Below are positions 1 to 6,970 of a stretch of 28,486 nt of DNA, one piece after another; the stretch's first letter is position 1; every line of letters starts with the position of its first letter. The position numbers and the translations under genes are program-made. This stretch comes from Pseudomonadota bacterium (lineage in GTDB: Bacteria; Pseudomonadota; Alphaproteobacteria; Acetobacterales; Acetobacteraceae), in the NCBI GenBank assembly GCA_023424475.1, contig JAFADX010000067.1, forward strand, positions 1 to 28,486. Reading direction: 5' to 3'. A model generated the notes under the pieces. That model searched no databases, was not told where the DNA came from, and saw only the letters and a list, made by a program, of their open reading frames with translations.

Positions 1-225
1 GGCCAGCATCCCCCGCAATTCCGCCACGCCGGCCGCCGCCGGCCGCGGCCCCGCTTGCTGATGGAGGCGCAGGATGCGGGCGTGCAGGGCCTTGGCGCGC
101 ACCCCGGGGCGCCGCGCGGCCTCGGCCGCCAGCCCCGCCAGCACGCGCGAATCGAACCGGTGCAGCATCGCCTGCTCGGCGAGTTGCTCGAGCGGCCATT
201 CGCGGAACGGCCTCTCCGCTTCCAT
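1..225 (-). CDS. unrecognised protein, N-terminal 75 residues (runs off the window)
   Basis: The frame is open from an ATG at 225 to the window edge with no stop, so only the N-terminus is visible. It begins MEAERPFREWPLEQLAEQ and continues as an Ala/Arg/Leu-rich, probably helical, soluble segment (around residues 15-60). I see no signal peptide, membrane segment or known motif, and I do not recognise the family. The codon pattern (G/C at third positions) fits a real gene. The gene diverges from the CoA-transferase at 447, leaving a 221-bp intergenic stretch with no clear promoter. The start is the first ATG in frame. Function unknown. Confidence 0.55.
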   Translation of the reverse strand, partial: MEAERPFREWPLEQLAEQAMLHRFDSRVLAGLAAEAARRPGVRAKALHARILRLHQQAGPRPAAAGVAELRGMLA

Positions 226-446
226 CGCGACGGACCCTCACCCGGCCTGCCCGCCCGGTATGCCAGGACCGGGTTAACGCGATGCTCATGCCCCCGGCTT
301 CCGGCCAGCGCCGGGTTGGGCGACACTTCCGGCGGAAGCGGCCGGATGGAGGTGCGTGCCGATGGCGCACCCGGCCGCGGACACCCCGATGCCACGCCGA
401 GAGGCGACACAGCACGGCCGTCGCCGCCGTGCCGAGGACCGAGCCG

Positions 447-1694
447 ATGCCGGAGATCCACCGCAAGCCCTTCGATCCCGCCGCCCTCGGCGCCATGCAC
501 GGCGTGCGCGTCGTGGACCTCTCGCGCCTCGTCGCCGGCAATGTGCTGACCAAGGTCTTCTCCGACCATGGCGCCGAGGTGGTGAAGGTGGAGCCGCCCG
601 AGGGCGACACCCTGCGCGCCTGGCGCGTCGGCGGCGTCGAGACCTCGTGGAAGACCATCTGCCGCAACAAGAAGTCGGTGTGCCTCGACCTCAAGCGGCC
701 CGAGGGCATCGCCGCGGTGAAGGCGCTGGTGGAGGGCGCGGCGATGTTCGTCGAATCCTTCCGCCCCGGCGTGCTGGAGGCGATGGGCCTGCCACCGCAG
801 GACCTGCTGGCCATCAACCCGGCGCTCGTGATCGTGCGCATCTCGGGCTGGGGCCAGGACGGGCCCTATCGCCACAAGCCGGGCTTCGGCACGCTGGTCG
901 AAGGCTATTCCGGCTTCGCCGCCGTCAACGGCTTCGACGACCGCGAGCCGGTGCTGCCGCCGATGTTCATGGGCGATGCCTATGCCGGGCTCTACGGCGC
1001 ATCCGTGGCGATGATCGCGCTGCGCCACGCCGAGGCCGGCGGCGGCGGGCAGGTGCTCGACGTCTCGCTGTTCGAACCGCTGTTCAGCGTGCTGGAGCCG
1101 CAGATCGCGAACTGGCGAATCACGGGCAGGCGCAAGCCGCGCACCGGCAGCCGCTCGACCAACACCTCCCCGCGCAACGCCTACCGCACGAAGGATGGCG
1201 GCTGGGTCTGCCTCTCGGCCTCCACGCAGGGCATGACCGAGAAGCTGTTCCGCTCCATCGGGCGCGAGGACATGATCGCCGACCCCCGATTCGCCGACAA
1301 TCCGGCGCGCCTGCAGCACTGGCAGGATCTCGATGCCATCATCGGCGGCTGGATCGGCCAGCGCACGCTCGAGGAGAACCTCGCGCATTTCGACAGCGCG
1401 GGCGTGACGATCGGGCCGATCATGGATACCGCCATGCTCGAGCGCGACCCCTACGCCATCGAGCGCGAGGCGCTGATCGAGGTGCCCGACGAGGACATGC
1501 CGGGCGGCTGGCTGCCGATGCACGGCCTGGTGCCGCGCCTTTCGGGTACGCCGGGCGTGCTGGCGCGCCCGGCGCCACGCATCGGGGAGCACAATGACGA
1601 GATCCTCGGCGCCGCGCTGGGCGCGGCGGAACTCGCCCGGCTGCGCGGCCTCGGCGTGGTGCGCGAGGCCGCGGCGAAGCAGGCCGCCGAATAG
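447..1694 (+). CDS. CaiB/BaiF family III CoA-transferase
   Basis: 415 aa, a usual length for family III CoA-transferases, which move CoA between carboxylic acids in the cytoplasm through a glutamyl/aspartyl-CoA intermediate. The N-terminus has the family pattern GVRVVDLSRLVAGN, then EVVKVEPPEGD and the NKKSVCLDLK strand. The catalytic aspartate is probably Asp177 in MGDAYAGLYGA. The frame is open further upstream, to 282, but ATG 447 is preferred. It has a GAGG ribosome-binding site at 434-437 with 9 nt spacing, family similarity begins just after it, and the upstream extension is Arg-rich and unlike the family. The substrate cannot be read from sequence. The TetR promoter follows 5 nt after the stop, so it may be monocistronic. 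Formyl-CoA, succinyl-CoA or racemase-type activity are all possible. Confidence 0.93.
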   Translation: MPEIHRKPFDPAALGAMHGVRVVDLSRLVAGNVLTKVFSDHGAEVVKVEPPEGDTLRAWRVGGVETSWKTICRNKKSVCLDLKRPEGIAAVKALVEGAAMFVESFRPGVLEAMGLPPQDLLAINPALVIVRISGWGQDGPYRHKPGFGTLVEGYSGFAAVNGFDDREPVLPPMFMGDAYAGLYGASVAMIALRHAEAGGGGQVLDVSLFEPLFSVLEPQIANWRITGRRKPRTGSRSTNTSPRNAYRTKDGGWVCLSASTQGMTEKLFRSIGREDMIADPRFADNPARLQHWQDLDAIIGGWIGQRTLEENLAHFDSAGVTIGPIMDTAMLERDPYAIEREALIEVPDEDMPGGWLPMHGLVPRLSGTPGVLARPAPRIGEHNDEILGAALGAAELARLRGLGVVREAAAKQAAE

Positions 1695-1698
1695 GGGC

Positions 1699-1727
1699 TT
1701 GATACTGGATCGATCGCTCCATAATTT
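1699..1727 (+). promoter_or_regulatory. sigma70-type promoter of the tetR-GST operon
   Basis: TTGATA at 1699-1704 (5/6 to TTGACA) is followed either by CATAAT at 1720-1725 (5/6 to TATAAT, 15-nt spacer) or by TAATTT at 1722-1727 (17-nt spacer). The A+T-rich patch stands out in very GC-rich surroundings. Transcription would begin near 1732, about 30 nt before the CTG at 1763. The -35/-10 spacer is occupied by a palindrome described separately. Confidence 0.6.
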
Positions 1728-1744
1728 CTGGATCGGACGATACA
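1706..1744 (+). promoter_or_regulatory. two operator-like palindromes, probable TetR autoregulatory sites
   Basis: Site 1 (1706-1721, TGGATCGATCGCTCCA) equals its own reverse complement at 14 of 16 positions and lies between the -35 and -10 elements. Site 2 (1729-1744, TGGATCGGACGATACA) is 12 of 16 palindromic and lies around the predicted transcription start. The two sites match each other at 12 of 16 positions and are 23 bp apart. Size, symmetry and position are typical of TetR-family operators, and the TetR gene lies directly downstream. Autorepression is inferred. Confidence 0.6.
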
Positions 1745-1762
1745 GAACTTCCGGAGCCCGCC

Positions 1763-2362
1763 CTGGCCCGCCCCCGCGCCTTCGACGAGGACGCCGCCCT
1801 CGACGCAGCCATGACCCGGTTCTGGGAACATGGCTATGCGGCGACCTCGGTGCGCGACCTCGGCGCCTGCATGGGGCTCGGGGCGGCGAGCCTCTACAAT
1901 GCCTTCGGCGACAAGCGCGCGCTGTTCACGCGCTGCCTGGACCGCTACCTCGACGCCAACATGCGGGAGCGCATCGCGCGGCAGGAGGCGAACCACCCGC
2001 CGCGCCGCGCCGTCGAGGCCTTCCTGACCGAGAGCGTCGAGCGGTCGCTCGCCGACCGGCGCGGCTGCCTGCTGGTCAACACCGCGCTCGAGATCGCGCC
2101 GCATGACGAGGAGATCGGCGCCGTGGTCGCCGAACGCCTCGGCGAGCTGGAAGCCTTCTTCCACCGCTGCGTGCAGCGCGGCCAGCAGGACGGGACCATC
2201 GCGCGGCGCGCCCGCCCGCGCGACCTCGCCCGCCTCTTCCTGACCACCGTGATGGGGCTGCGCGTCCTGGCGCGCGCGCGGCCCGAGCCCGCGCTGCTGC
2301 ACGGCGCCGTGCGCCAGGCCCTCGCCCTTCTCGATCCCCCTTCTGCGGAGGTTTCCCCGTGA
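1763..2362 (+). CDS. TetR/AcrR family regulator, apparent CTG start
   Basis: 199 aa counted from CTG 1763. The N-terminal HTH domain reads (M)ARPRAFDEDAALDAAM, then FWEHGYAATSVRDLG and the recognition helix region GLGAASLYNAFGDKRALF. The C-terminal ligand-binding domain is all-helical. The first in-frame ATG is 1811, but that start would remove 16 residues that match the usual TetR N-terminus (xRPRxFDxDxAL) and cut helix 1. Between the upstream in-frame stop (1700-1702) and 1811 there is no ATG, GTG or TTG. CTG 1763 has CCGGAG 6 nt upstream. It overlaps the following GST gene by 4 nt (GTGA), so it probably controls that operon and itself. The ligand is unknown; an electrophile or a glutathione-conjugated compound would fit the neighbours. 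Confidence 0.88.
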   Translation: MARPRAFDEDAALDAAMTRFWEHGYAATSVRDLGACMGLGAASLYNAFGDKRALFTRCLDRYLDANMRERIARQEANHPPRRAVEAFLTESVERSLADRRGCLLVNTALEIAPHDEEIGAVVAERLGELEAFFHRCVQRGQQDGTIARRARPRDLARLFLTTVMGLRVLARARPEPALLHGAVRQALALLDPPSAEVSP

Positions 2363-3069
2363 TCGACCTGCACTACTGGACCACGCCGAATGGCCACAAG
2401 GTGACGATGTTCCTCGAGGAGGCGGGGCTGCCCTACCGCATCGTCCCGGTGAACATCTCCGCCGGCGACCAGTTCAAGCCCGAATTCCTCGCCATCGCGC
2501 CGAACAACCGCATCCCGGCCATCGTCGACCACGCGCCGGCGGACGGCTCCGCGCCGGTCGCGCTGTTCGAGAGCGGGGCGATCCTGCTCTACCTCGCCGA
2601 CAAGATCGGCCGCTTCATCCCCGCCGCCGCGCAGGTCCATCCGCGCGCCGAGGTGCTGCAATGGCTGTTCTGGCAAATGGGCGGCCTCGGCCCCATGGCC
2701 GGGCAGAACCACCACTTCTCCCAATACGCGCCGGAGAAGATCCCCTACGCGATCAACCGCTACGTCAACGAGACCAACCGGCTCTACGGCGTGCTGAACA
2801 AGCGCCTCGCCGACCGCGCCTTCATGGCGGGGGAGGACTACTCCATCGCCGACATGGCGACCTATCCCTGGATCGTGCCGCATGAGCGGCAGGGCCAGAA
2901 GCTCGAGGTCTTCCCGCATCTCAGGCGCTGGTTCGAGGCGATCCGCGCGCGCCCCGCCACCGAGCGCGCCTATGCACGTGCCAAGGAGGTGAACAGCGCG
3001 CCGACCGTCAGCGCCGCATCGGCCGCGCTGCTGTTCGGCCAGACCGCGGCGAGCGTGGGCACCCGCTGA
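2359..3069 (+). CDS. glutathione S-transferase, YfcG/YghU (Nu-class) type
   Basis: 236 aa. The thioredoxin-fold N-terminal domain (about 1-85) carries YWTTPNGHKVTMFLEEAGLPY, then IAPNNRIPAIVDH with the conserved cis-Pro, and ESGAILLYLADK, which binds the glutamyl part of glutathione. The TTPNG signature is that of Nu-class enzymes such as E. coli YfcG and YghU, which act mainly as glutathione-dependent disulfide reductases or peroxidases rather than classical conjugases. The helical C-terminal domain (about 90-205) includes the N-capping motif YSIADMATYPWI. It starts with GTG at 2359, preceded by GCGGAGG (2345-2351), and overlaps the tetR stop. Its last base is shared with the next gene's ATG, indicating translational coupling. 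Confidence 0.92.
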   Translation: MIDLHYWTTPNGHKVTMFLEEAGLPYRIVPVNISAGDQFKPEFLAIAPNNRIPAIVDHAPADGSAPVALFESGAILLYLADKIGRFIPAAAQVHPRAEVLQWLFWQMGGLGPMAGQNHHFSQYAPEKIPYAINRYVNETNRLYGVLNKRLADRAFMAGEDYSIADMATYPWIVPHERQGQKLEVFPHLRRWFEAIRARPATERAYARAKEVNSAPTVSAASAALLFGQTAASVGTR

Positions 3070-3758
3070 TGGCGCGGCAACTCTTCGAGCTCTGCGGCAC
3101 CGATCCGGCACGCATCTTCTCGCCCTATTGCTGGCGTGCGCGCATGGCGCTGGCGCACAAGGGGCTCGACTTCGAAAGCGTCCCCTGGCGCTTCACCGAG
3201 ACCGAGCGCCTCGCCTTCGCAAGCCACGACAAGGTGCCGGTGCTGCTGGACGGCGACCGCGCCGTGCCGGATTCCTGGGCCATCGCCCAGTACCTGGACG
3301 AAGCCTATCCGGCGGCGCCCTCCCTGCTGCATGGGGCGCCGCAGGCCTACGTCTTCGTCGCGGCGTGGAACGACACCGTGCTGCAGGCCGGGCTCGCCGG
3401 CCTCATCGTCTCGGACATCCCGCCGCTGCTCGCCCCGGAGCACGCCGCCTATTTCGTCGAGAGCCGGGAGAAGCGCTTCGGCAGGCCGCTCGCCGAGGTG
3501 ACGGCCGGCCGCGAGGCGCGCCTGCCGGCCTTCCGCGCCGGCCTGCAGCCGCTGCGTCATGCGCTGCGCGGGCGCGACTTCCTCGGCGGCGCGGCGCCCG
3601 ACTATGCGGACTACATCGTGTTCGGCAGCTTCATGTGGGCCCGCAGCGTCAGCCCGCTGCCCGTCATCGGGGCCGACGACGCCCTCTCTCCGTGGCGGGA
3701 CCGCATGCTCGACCTGTTCGAGGGCATGGCCCGCCGCGCGCCCTGCTTCGACGCCTGA
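3069..3758 (+). CDS. glutathione S-transferase, beta-etherase-like N-terminal domain
   Basis: 229 aa. The N-terminal segment LCGTDPARIFSPYCWRARMALAHKGL resembles the GST subgroup that includes the LigE/LigP beta-etherases and many uncharacterised alphaproteobacterial GSTs. It has FSPYCWR where the active-site Ser/Cys region lies. KVPVLLDGD holds the cis-Pro loop and VPDSWAIAQYLDEAYP the glutathione glutamyl-binding Ser. The C-terminal half is helical. The ATG at 3069 shares its A with the previous stop (TGATG), so this is the third gene of the tetR-GST-GST operon. Cleavage of aryl ethers is possible by family, but many members have other or unknown substrates. A GC-rich hairpin follows the stop. 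Confidence 0.88.
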   Translation: MARQLFELCGTDPARIFSPYCWRARMALAHKGLDFESVPWRFTETERLAFASHDKVPVLLDGDRAVPDSWAIAQYLDEAYPAAPSLLHGAPQAYVFVAAWNDTVLQAGLAGLIVSDIPPLLAPEHAAYFVESREKRFGRPLAEVTAGREARLPAFRAGLQPLRHALRGRDFLGGAAPDYADYIVFGSFMWARSVSPLPVIGADDALSPWRDRMLDLFEGMARRAPCFDA

Positions 3759-3769
3759 CCGGAGGCGGG

Positions 3770-3785
3770 GGCGGCGCGCGCCGCC
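3770..3785. terminator. GC-rich palindrome between convergent genes, probable bidirectional terminator
   Basis: The 16-bp perfect palindrome GGCGGCGCGCGCCGCC lies in the 37-bp gap between the GST stop and the convergent dehydrogenase stop. It has no T-tract, so termination is inferred from position and stem strength only. Confidence 0.45.
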
Positions 3786-3795
3786 GCCCTCCCCT

Positions 3796-4737
3796 TCAGC
3801 CGACCGGCGTCGGCAATGGCCGTCCGTCGAAATGCGCCTCGAGATTCGCGCGCATCAGCGCGCCCATGTCCTTGCGCGTTTCCACCGTGCCCGAGGCCTG
3901 GTGCGGTGAGAGCACCACGTTCGGGAAGGTCGCGAAGACCGGGTCGATGGCCGGTTCGTTCATGAAGACGTCGAGACCCGCCGCGGCGATGCGGCCCGAT
4001 GTCAGCGCGCCGATCAGCGCCGCCTCGTCCACCACCGTCCCGCGCGAGACGTTGACGAAGATGGCGCCCGGCGGCAGCGCCCCGATCGCCGCGCGGTCCA
4101 CCAGGCCCGCCGTCGCCGCCCCGCCGGCGGCCGAGACCACGAGGATATCGACATGCGGCGCCAGCGCCGCCGGGCTCGGGTGGAAGGCATGGGGCACGTC
4201 CTTCGGGCTGCGGCCCGAATAGGAGACGGCCATGCCGAAGCCCTCGGCCCGCCGCGCGATGGCCCGACCGATCCGGCCCAGCCCCACGATGCCGAGGCGC
4301 TTGCCCCAGACCCGCGTCGCCAGCCGCATCGGCCCCCGCTCAGGCCAGGTGCCGCTCCGCACATAGGCGTCGCCTTCCGGTATGGCCCGCGCGGTCGCCA
4401 GCAGCAGCGCGAAGGCCATGTCGGCCACGTCCTCGGTCAGCACGTCGGGCGTGTTCGTCACCGCGATGCCCCGCGCGCGGGCGGCGTCCCGGTCGATGGC
4501 GTCCACGCCGACGCCGTAGCAGGCGATGATCTTCGCCTGCGGGCAGGCATCCATCATCGCCGCATCGGCGCCGAGCTCGCCCTTGGTCGCGATGGCGCGG
4601 ATCGAGGGCCCGTGCCGCGCGAGGAAGGCGTCGCGGTCCGGCGCCTCGTAGAGCAGGTGCAGCGTGAAGCGCCTCGCCAGCGCCTCGAGGTCCCAATCCG
4701 GCAGCACGCCCACCACCAGCAGCCCAGGCTTGTCCAT
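3796..4737 (-). CDS. D-2-hydroxyacid dehydrogenase (glyoxylate/hydroxypyruvate reductase-like)
   Basis: 313 aa. It reduces 2-oxoacids such as glyoxylate or hydroxypyruvate, or oxidises D-2-hydroxyacids, in the cytoplasm. The Rossmann motif GLGRIG is at 152-157. After the second strand YSGRSPK places Arg176 where an NADPH phosphate would sit, so NADP(H) is likely. Catalytic residues are Arg232 (NVSRGTVVD), Glu261 (MNEP) and His279 (SPHQASGT). Length and layout match the GhrB/HprA group. ATG 4737 fits the family N-terminus. It is divergent from the SDR gene with a 50-bp gap, so both may share a control region. The exact substrate is open, but a glyoxylate role would suit the CitE-like and PuuE-like genes further right. 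Confidence 0.93.
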   Translation of the reverse strand: MDKPGLLVVGVLPDWDLEALARRFTLHLLYEAPDRDAFLARHGPSIRAIATKGELGADAAMMDACPQAKIIACYGVGVDAIDRDAARARGIAVTNTPDVLTEDVADMAFALLLATARAIPEGDAYVRSGTWPERGPMRLATRVWGKRLGIVGLGRIGRAIARRAEGFGMAVSYSGRSPKDVPHAFHPSPAALAPHVDILVVSAAGGAATAGLVDRAAIGALPPGAIFVNVSRGTVVDEAALIGALTSGRIAAAGLDVFMNEPAIDPVFATFPNVVLSPHQASGTVETRKDMGALMRANLEAHFDGRPLPTPVG

Positions 4738-4787
4738 GCGCGTTCCTCCCCCCTAGCCTTGCGGCGATCCTACAAGAGGAAACGGCG

Positions 4788-5555
4788 ATGTCGCGCGCGC
4801 TCTTCGACCTGGCGGGGCGGCTCGCCCTGGTCACCGGCTCCAGCCAGGGGATCGGCTACGCGCTGGCCAAGGGCCTGGCCGAGGCCGGGGCGAAGGTGGT
4901 GCTGAACGGCCGCGACGCCGGGAAGCTGGCCGCGGCGCAGGAGATGCTGGCGGGCCATGGCCTCGCGGCCGAGGTCGCCGCCTTCGACGTGACCGACCCC
5001 GACGCGGTGGAAGCCGGCATCGCCGCAATCGAGAACGCGCACGGTCCGCTGCACATCCTGGTCGCGAATGCGGGCATCAACCTGCGGGCACCTTCGACCG
5101 AGATGCCGCCGGAAACCTGGCGCAAGGTGATGGCCGTGAACCTCGACGGCGTCTGGTTCTGCTGCCAGGCCGCGGGCAAGCGGATGGTCCATCGCGGGCG
5201 GGGCAAGATCATCACGATCTGCTCGGTGCAGAGCGAACTCGGCCGCCCGACCATCGCGCCCTATGCGTCGAGCAAGGGCGCGCTGCGCATGCTGACGCGC
5301 ACGCTCTGCGCCGAATGGGCGAAGCACGGTGTGAACGTGAATGGCGTCGCCCCCGGCTACTACGACACGGAACTGACGAGCGCCCTGGTGCAGGATCCGG
5401 CCTTCACGGAATGGCTGGGCAAGCGCGTGCCGGCCGGGCGCTGGGGCCGGGTGGAGGAACTGGTCGGCGCGACGGTCTTCCTCGCCGCACCGGCCTCGGA
5501 CTTCGTCCATGGACACCTGCTCTACGTGGATGGGGGGATGACCGCCGTCGTGTAG
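4788..5555 (+). CDS. SDR family oxidoreductase, gluconate 5-dehydrogenase-like
   Basis: 255 aa classical short-chain dehydrogenase. The cofactor loop TGSSQGIG is at 16-23, and NGRD puts Arg42 where NADP(H)-using members have a basic residue. NAG is at 94-96. Catalytic residues are Asn118, Ser146, Tyr159 and Lys163 (YASSK). The C-terminus has the PG motif (189-190) and YVDGG. The overall pattern resembles gluconate 5-dehydrogenase/IdnO and related 3-oxoacyl reductases, but SDR substrate prediction is weak. AGAGGAAAC at 4774-4782 is a good ribosome-binding site for ATG 4788. A sugar-acid or hydroxyacid role would fit the divergent D-2-hydroxyacid dehydrogenase. Confidence 0.92.
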   Translation: MSRALFDLAGRLALVTGSSQGIGYALAKGLAEAGAKVVLNGRDAGKLAAAQEMLAGHGLAAEVAAFDVTDPDAVEAGIAAIENAHGPLHILVANAGINLRAPSTEMPPETWRKVMAVNLDGVWFCCQAAGKRMVHRGRGKIITICSVQSELGRPTIAPYASSKGALRMLTRTLCAEWAKHGVNVNGVAPGYYDTELTSALVQDPAFTEWLGKRVPAGRWGRVEELVGATVFLAAPASDFVHGHLLYVDGGMTAVV

Positions 5556-5625
5556 GTATATGTAACGGCATGGGATGCCTGTGCAGGAATCCCCAGGGCC
5601 GTGCCGCCCATTCCGCCCGGAGGTG

Positions 5626-5684
5626 CCGCGCCTGTTTGGCGCGGAGCGGCGGCATCACCCTCCGGATGCCGGCTATCCGGCATC
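5626..5684 (+). promoter_or_regulatory. two hairpins in the leader of the small secreted protein gene
   Basis: Hairpin 1 is CCGCGCC (5626-5632), loop TGTTT, GGCGCGG (5638-5644). Hairpin 2 is GATGCCGG (5665-5672), loop CTAT, CCGGCATC (5677-5684). Hairpin 2 ends directly against the GAGAGGAG ribosome-binding site at 5685-5692. Neither has a T-tract. They may terminate read-through from the SDR gene, or influence translation of the gene at 5701. Confidence 0.4.
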
Positions 5685-5700
5685 GAGAGGAGAACCCCAG

Positions 5701-6054
5701 ATGACAGGCATGCTCCGCTACCTATCCGGCGCCGCCCTCGCACTGGTGCTCGCAGCGCCCGCGGCCTTCGGCCAGACGCCGAGCCCCGCCATGCAGAACG
5801 CCATCCTGGCCGGGCTGAATGCCCAGACGCGCGCGGAGATCCAGCGCCGCGCGACGGGCGGCAACTCGGTCTACGAGGTGCTGCGCATCACGCTGCTGAA
5901 CAACATGCAGCTCGCCAACGTGATCCCGTCGGGACAGCCGCCGTTGTCGGAAGTCGTGGCCATCGACTTCGTGCGCTCGGTCGCCGTGGTGCGCCAGGGG
6001 GATGGGCTGCGGGTGCTCGGCTTCGATCCGGAGACCCTGCGCTACAAGCCGTGA
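5701..6054 (+). CDS. small secreted protein of unknown function
   Basis: 117 aa. The N-terminus MTGMLRYLSGAALALVLA followed by APAAFGQ is a clear Sec signal peptide, with cleavage probably after FG or GQ near residue 24. The mature part, about 93 residues, has no cysteine or membrane segment. It starts with a predicted helix (SPAMQNAILAGLNAQTRAEIQRR) and ends with beta-like stretches (VVAIDFVRSVAVVRQGDGLRVLGFD). The start is fixed by GAGAGGAG at 5685-5692. It is 145 nt after the SDR gene and convergent with the CitE-like gene. I do not recognise the family; a periplasmic location is the only safe inference. Confidence 0.8.
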   Translation: MTGMLRYLSGAALALVLAAPAAFGQTPSPAMQNAILAGLNAQTRAEIQRRATGGNSVYEVLRITLLNNMQLANVIPSGQPPLSEVVAIDFVRSVAVVRQGDGLRVLGFDPETLRYKP

Positions 6055-6060
6055 CGCGGA

Positions 6061-6087
6061 GATGGCCCGCGCATGCCGCGGGCCATC
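6061..6087. terminator. perfect 10-bp hairpin between convergent genes, probable bidirectional terminator
   Basis: GATGGCCCGC (6061-6070) pairs with GCGGGCCATC (6078-6087) across a 7-nt loop. It lies 6 nt after the secreted protein stop and 13 nt from the stop of the opposite-strand CitE-like gene. It lacks a T-tract, which is common in such GC-rich genomes. Confidence 0.65.
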
Positions 6088-6100
6088 GCCGGGCGCCGCC

Positions 6101-6970
6101 TCACCGTGCGGCGCGGGCGATCAGGTTCCGCGCCCGGTCGACGACGGGCTTGTCGATCATGTCGCCTTCGAAGGCGACAGCGCCCTTGCCCTCCGCCAGC
6201 GCGGCCTCGAAGGCCGCGACCAGGCGCTTCGCGCGGTCCACCTCCTCGGGCCGCGCGCCGTATTCCTCGTTGATGATCGGCACCTGGGAGGGATGCACAC
6301 AGGAGGCACAGGCGAAGCCGATGGCACGCGAGCGCCGCAGCATGGCGCGGTAGCCGTCCAGGTCCTTCAGCCCCGCCACCGTGCCGATGAAGCCGAGCGG
6401 CAGCACGCCCGCCGCACGCGCCGCGATCACGCCCATGCGCTTGGGCAGGTCGAGCGCATCCGGCGTCGGCTCGGCGCCGAGATCCGTCGCGAGGTCCTCG
6501 CCGCCCACGCCAAGGGCCACCACGCGCGGATCGGCCGCGGCGATGGATTGCGCGTGGGCCAGCGCAGGCGCGTCCTCGATCAGCGCGACGAACCGCACGG
6601 ACCCGATCGACCGCCCGGCCCCGGCCTCGGATTCCGCGGTCAGTTCCGACAGCAGCCGCACATGGTCGGCACCCATGATCTTGGTGCAGACCAGCGCATC
6701 CGCGCCGGCCGCGACGGCCGCCGCGATGTCCTGCATGGCCATGCGCAGCGGACGGTTGATACGCACGAGCACCTCGGCGCCGGCGCGGCGCACGCTGGCC
6801 ACCGATGCCGGCAACCCTGCCCGCGCGCCCGCCTTCGCATCCGGCGCCACCCCGTCCTCAAGATCGAGGATCACCGCATCCGCGCCGCGCTCATGCGCCT
6901 TTGCGACGAAACGCTCGGCACTCGCCGGGACATAGAGCAGCGAACGCCAGGCCGGGAGATCACGGGTCAT
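6101..6970 (-). CDS. HpcH/HpaI aldolase / citrate lyase family (CitE / malyl-CoA lyase-like)
   Basis: 289 aa. TIM-barrel lyase family that makes or breaks C-C bonds in acyl-CoA substrates such as malyl-CoA and citramalyl-CoA, usually with Mg2+. Visible signatures are RSLLYVPAS (N-terminus), ADAVILDLEDGV, VRINRP with the substrate-binding Arg, FVALIED with the metal Glu, GGEDLATDLG with the metal Asp, and CVHPSQVPIINEEY near the C-terminus. It begins at ATG 6970, overlapping the deacetylase-fold gene by 4 nt (ATGA), and is the last gene of the minus-strand run. No other citrate lyase subunit is present, so citrate cleavage is unlikely. Condensing or cleaving a glyoxylate unit is a reasonable inference from context. 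Confidence 0.9.
   Translation of the reverse strand: MTRDLPAWRSLLYVPASAERFVAKAHERGADAVILDLEDGVAPDAKAGARAGLPASVASVRRAGAEVLVRINRPLRMAMQDIAAAVAAGADALVCTKIMGADHVRLLSELTAESEAGAGRSIGSVRFVALIEDAPALAHAQSIAAADPRVVALGVGGEDLATDLGAEPTPDALDLPKRMGVIAARAAGVLPLGFIGTVAGLKDLDGYRAMLRRSRAIGFACASCVHPSQVPIINEEYGARPEEVDRAKRLVAAFEAALAEGKGAVAFEGDMIDKPVVDRARNLIARAAR

Noticed and set aside
282..446. Longer N-terminus of the CoA-transferase from ATG 282
   Set aside because: The extension is Arg/His-rich without family similarity, and ATG 447 has a good ribosome-binding site.
1811..2362. TetR gene starting at ATG 1811
   Set aside because: It would remove the first part of the HTH domain, and no convincing ribosome-binding site lies just upstream of this ATG.
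6101..6970. CitE-like gene as part of a citrate lyase complex
   Set aside because: No citD, citF, citC or citX genes are present and the neighbours are amidohydrolases. A stand-alone acyl-CoA lyase role is more likely.
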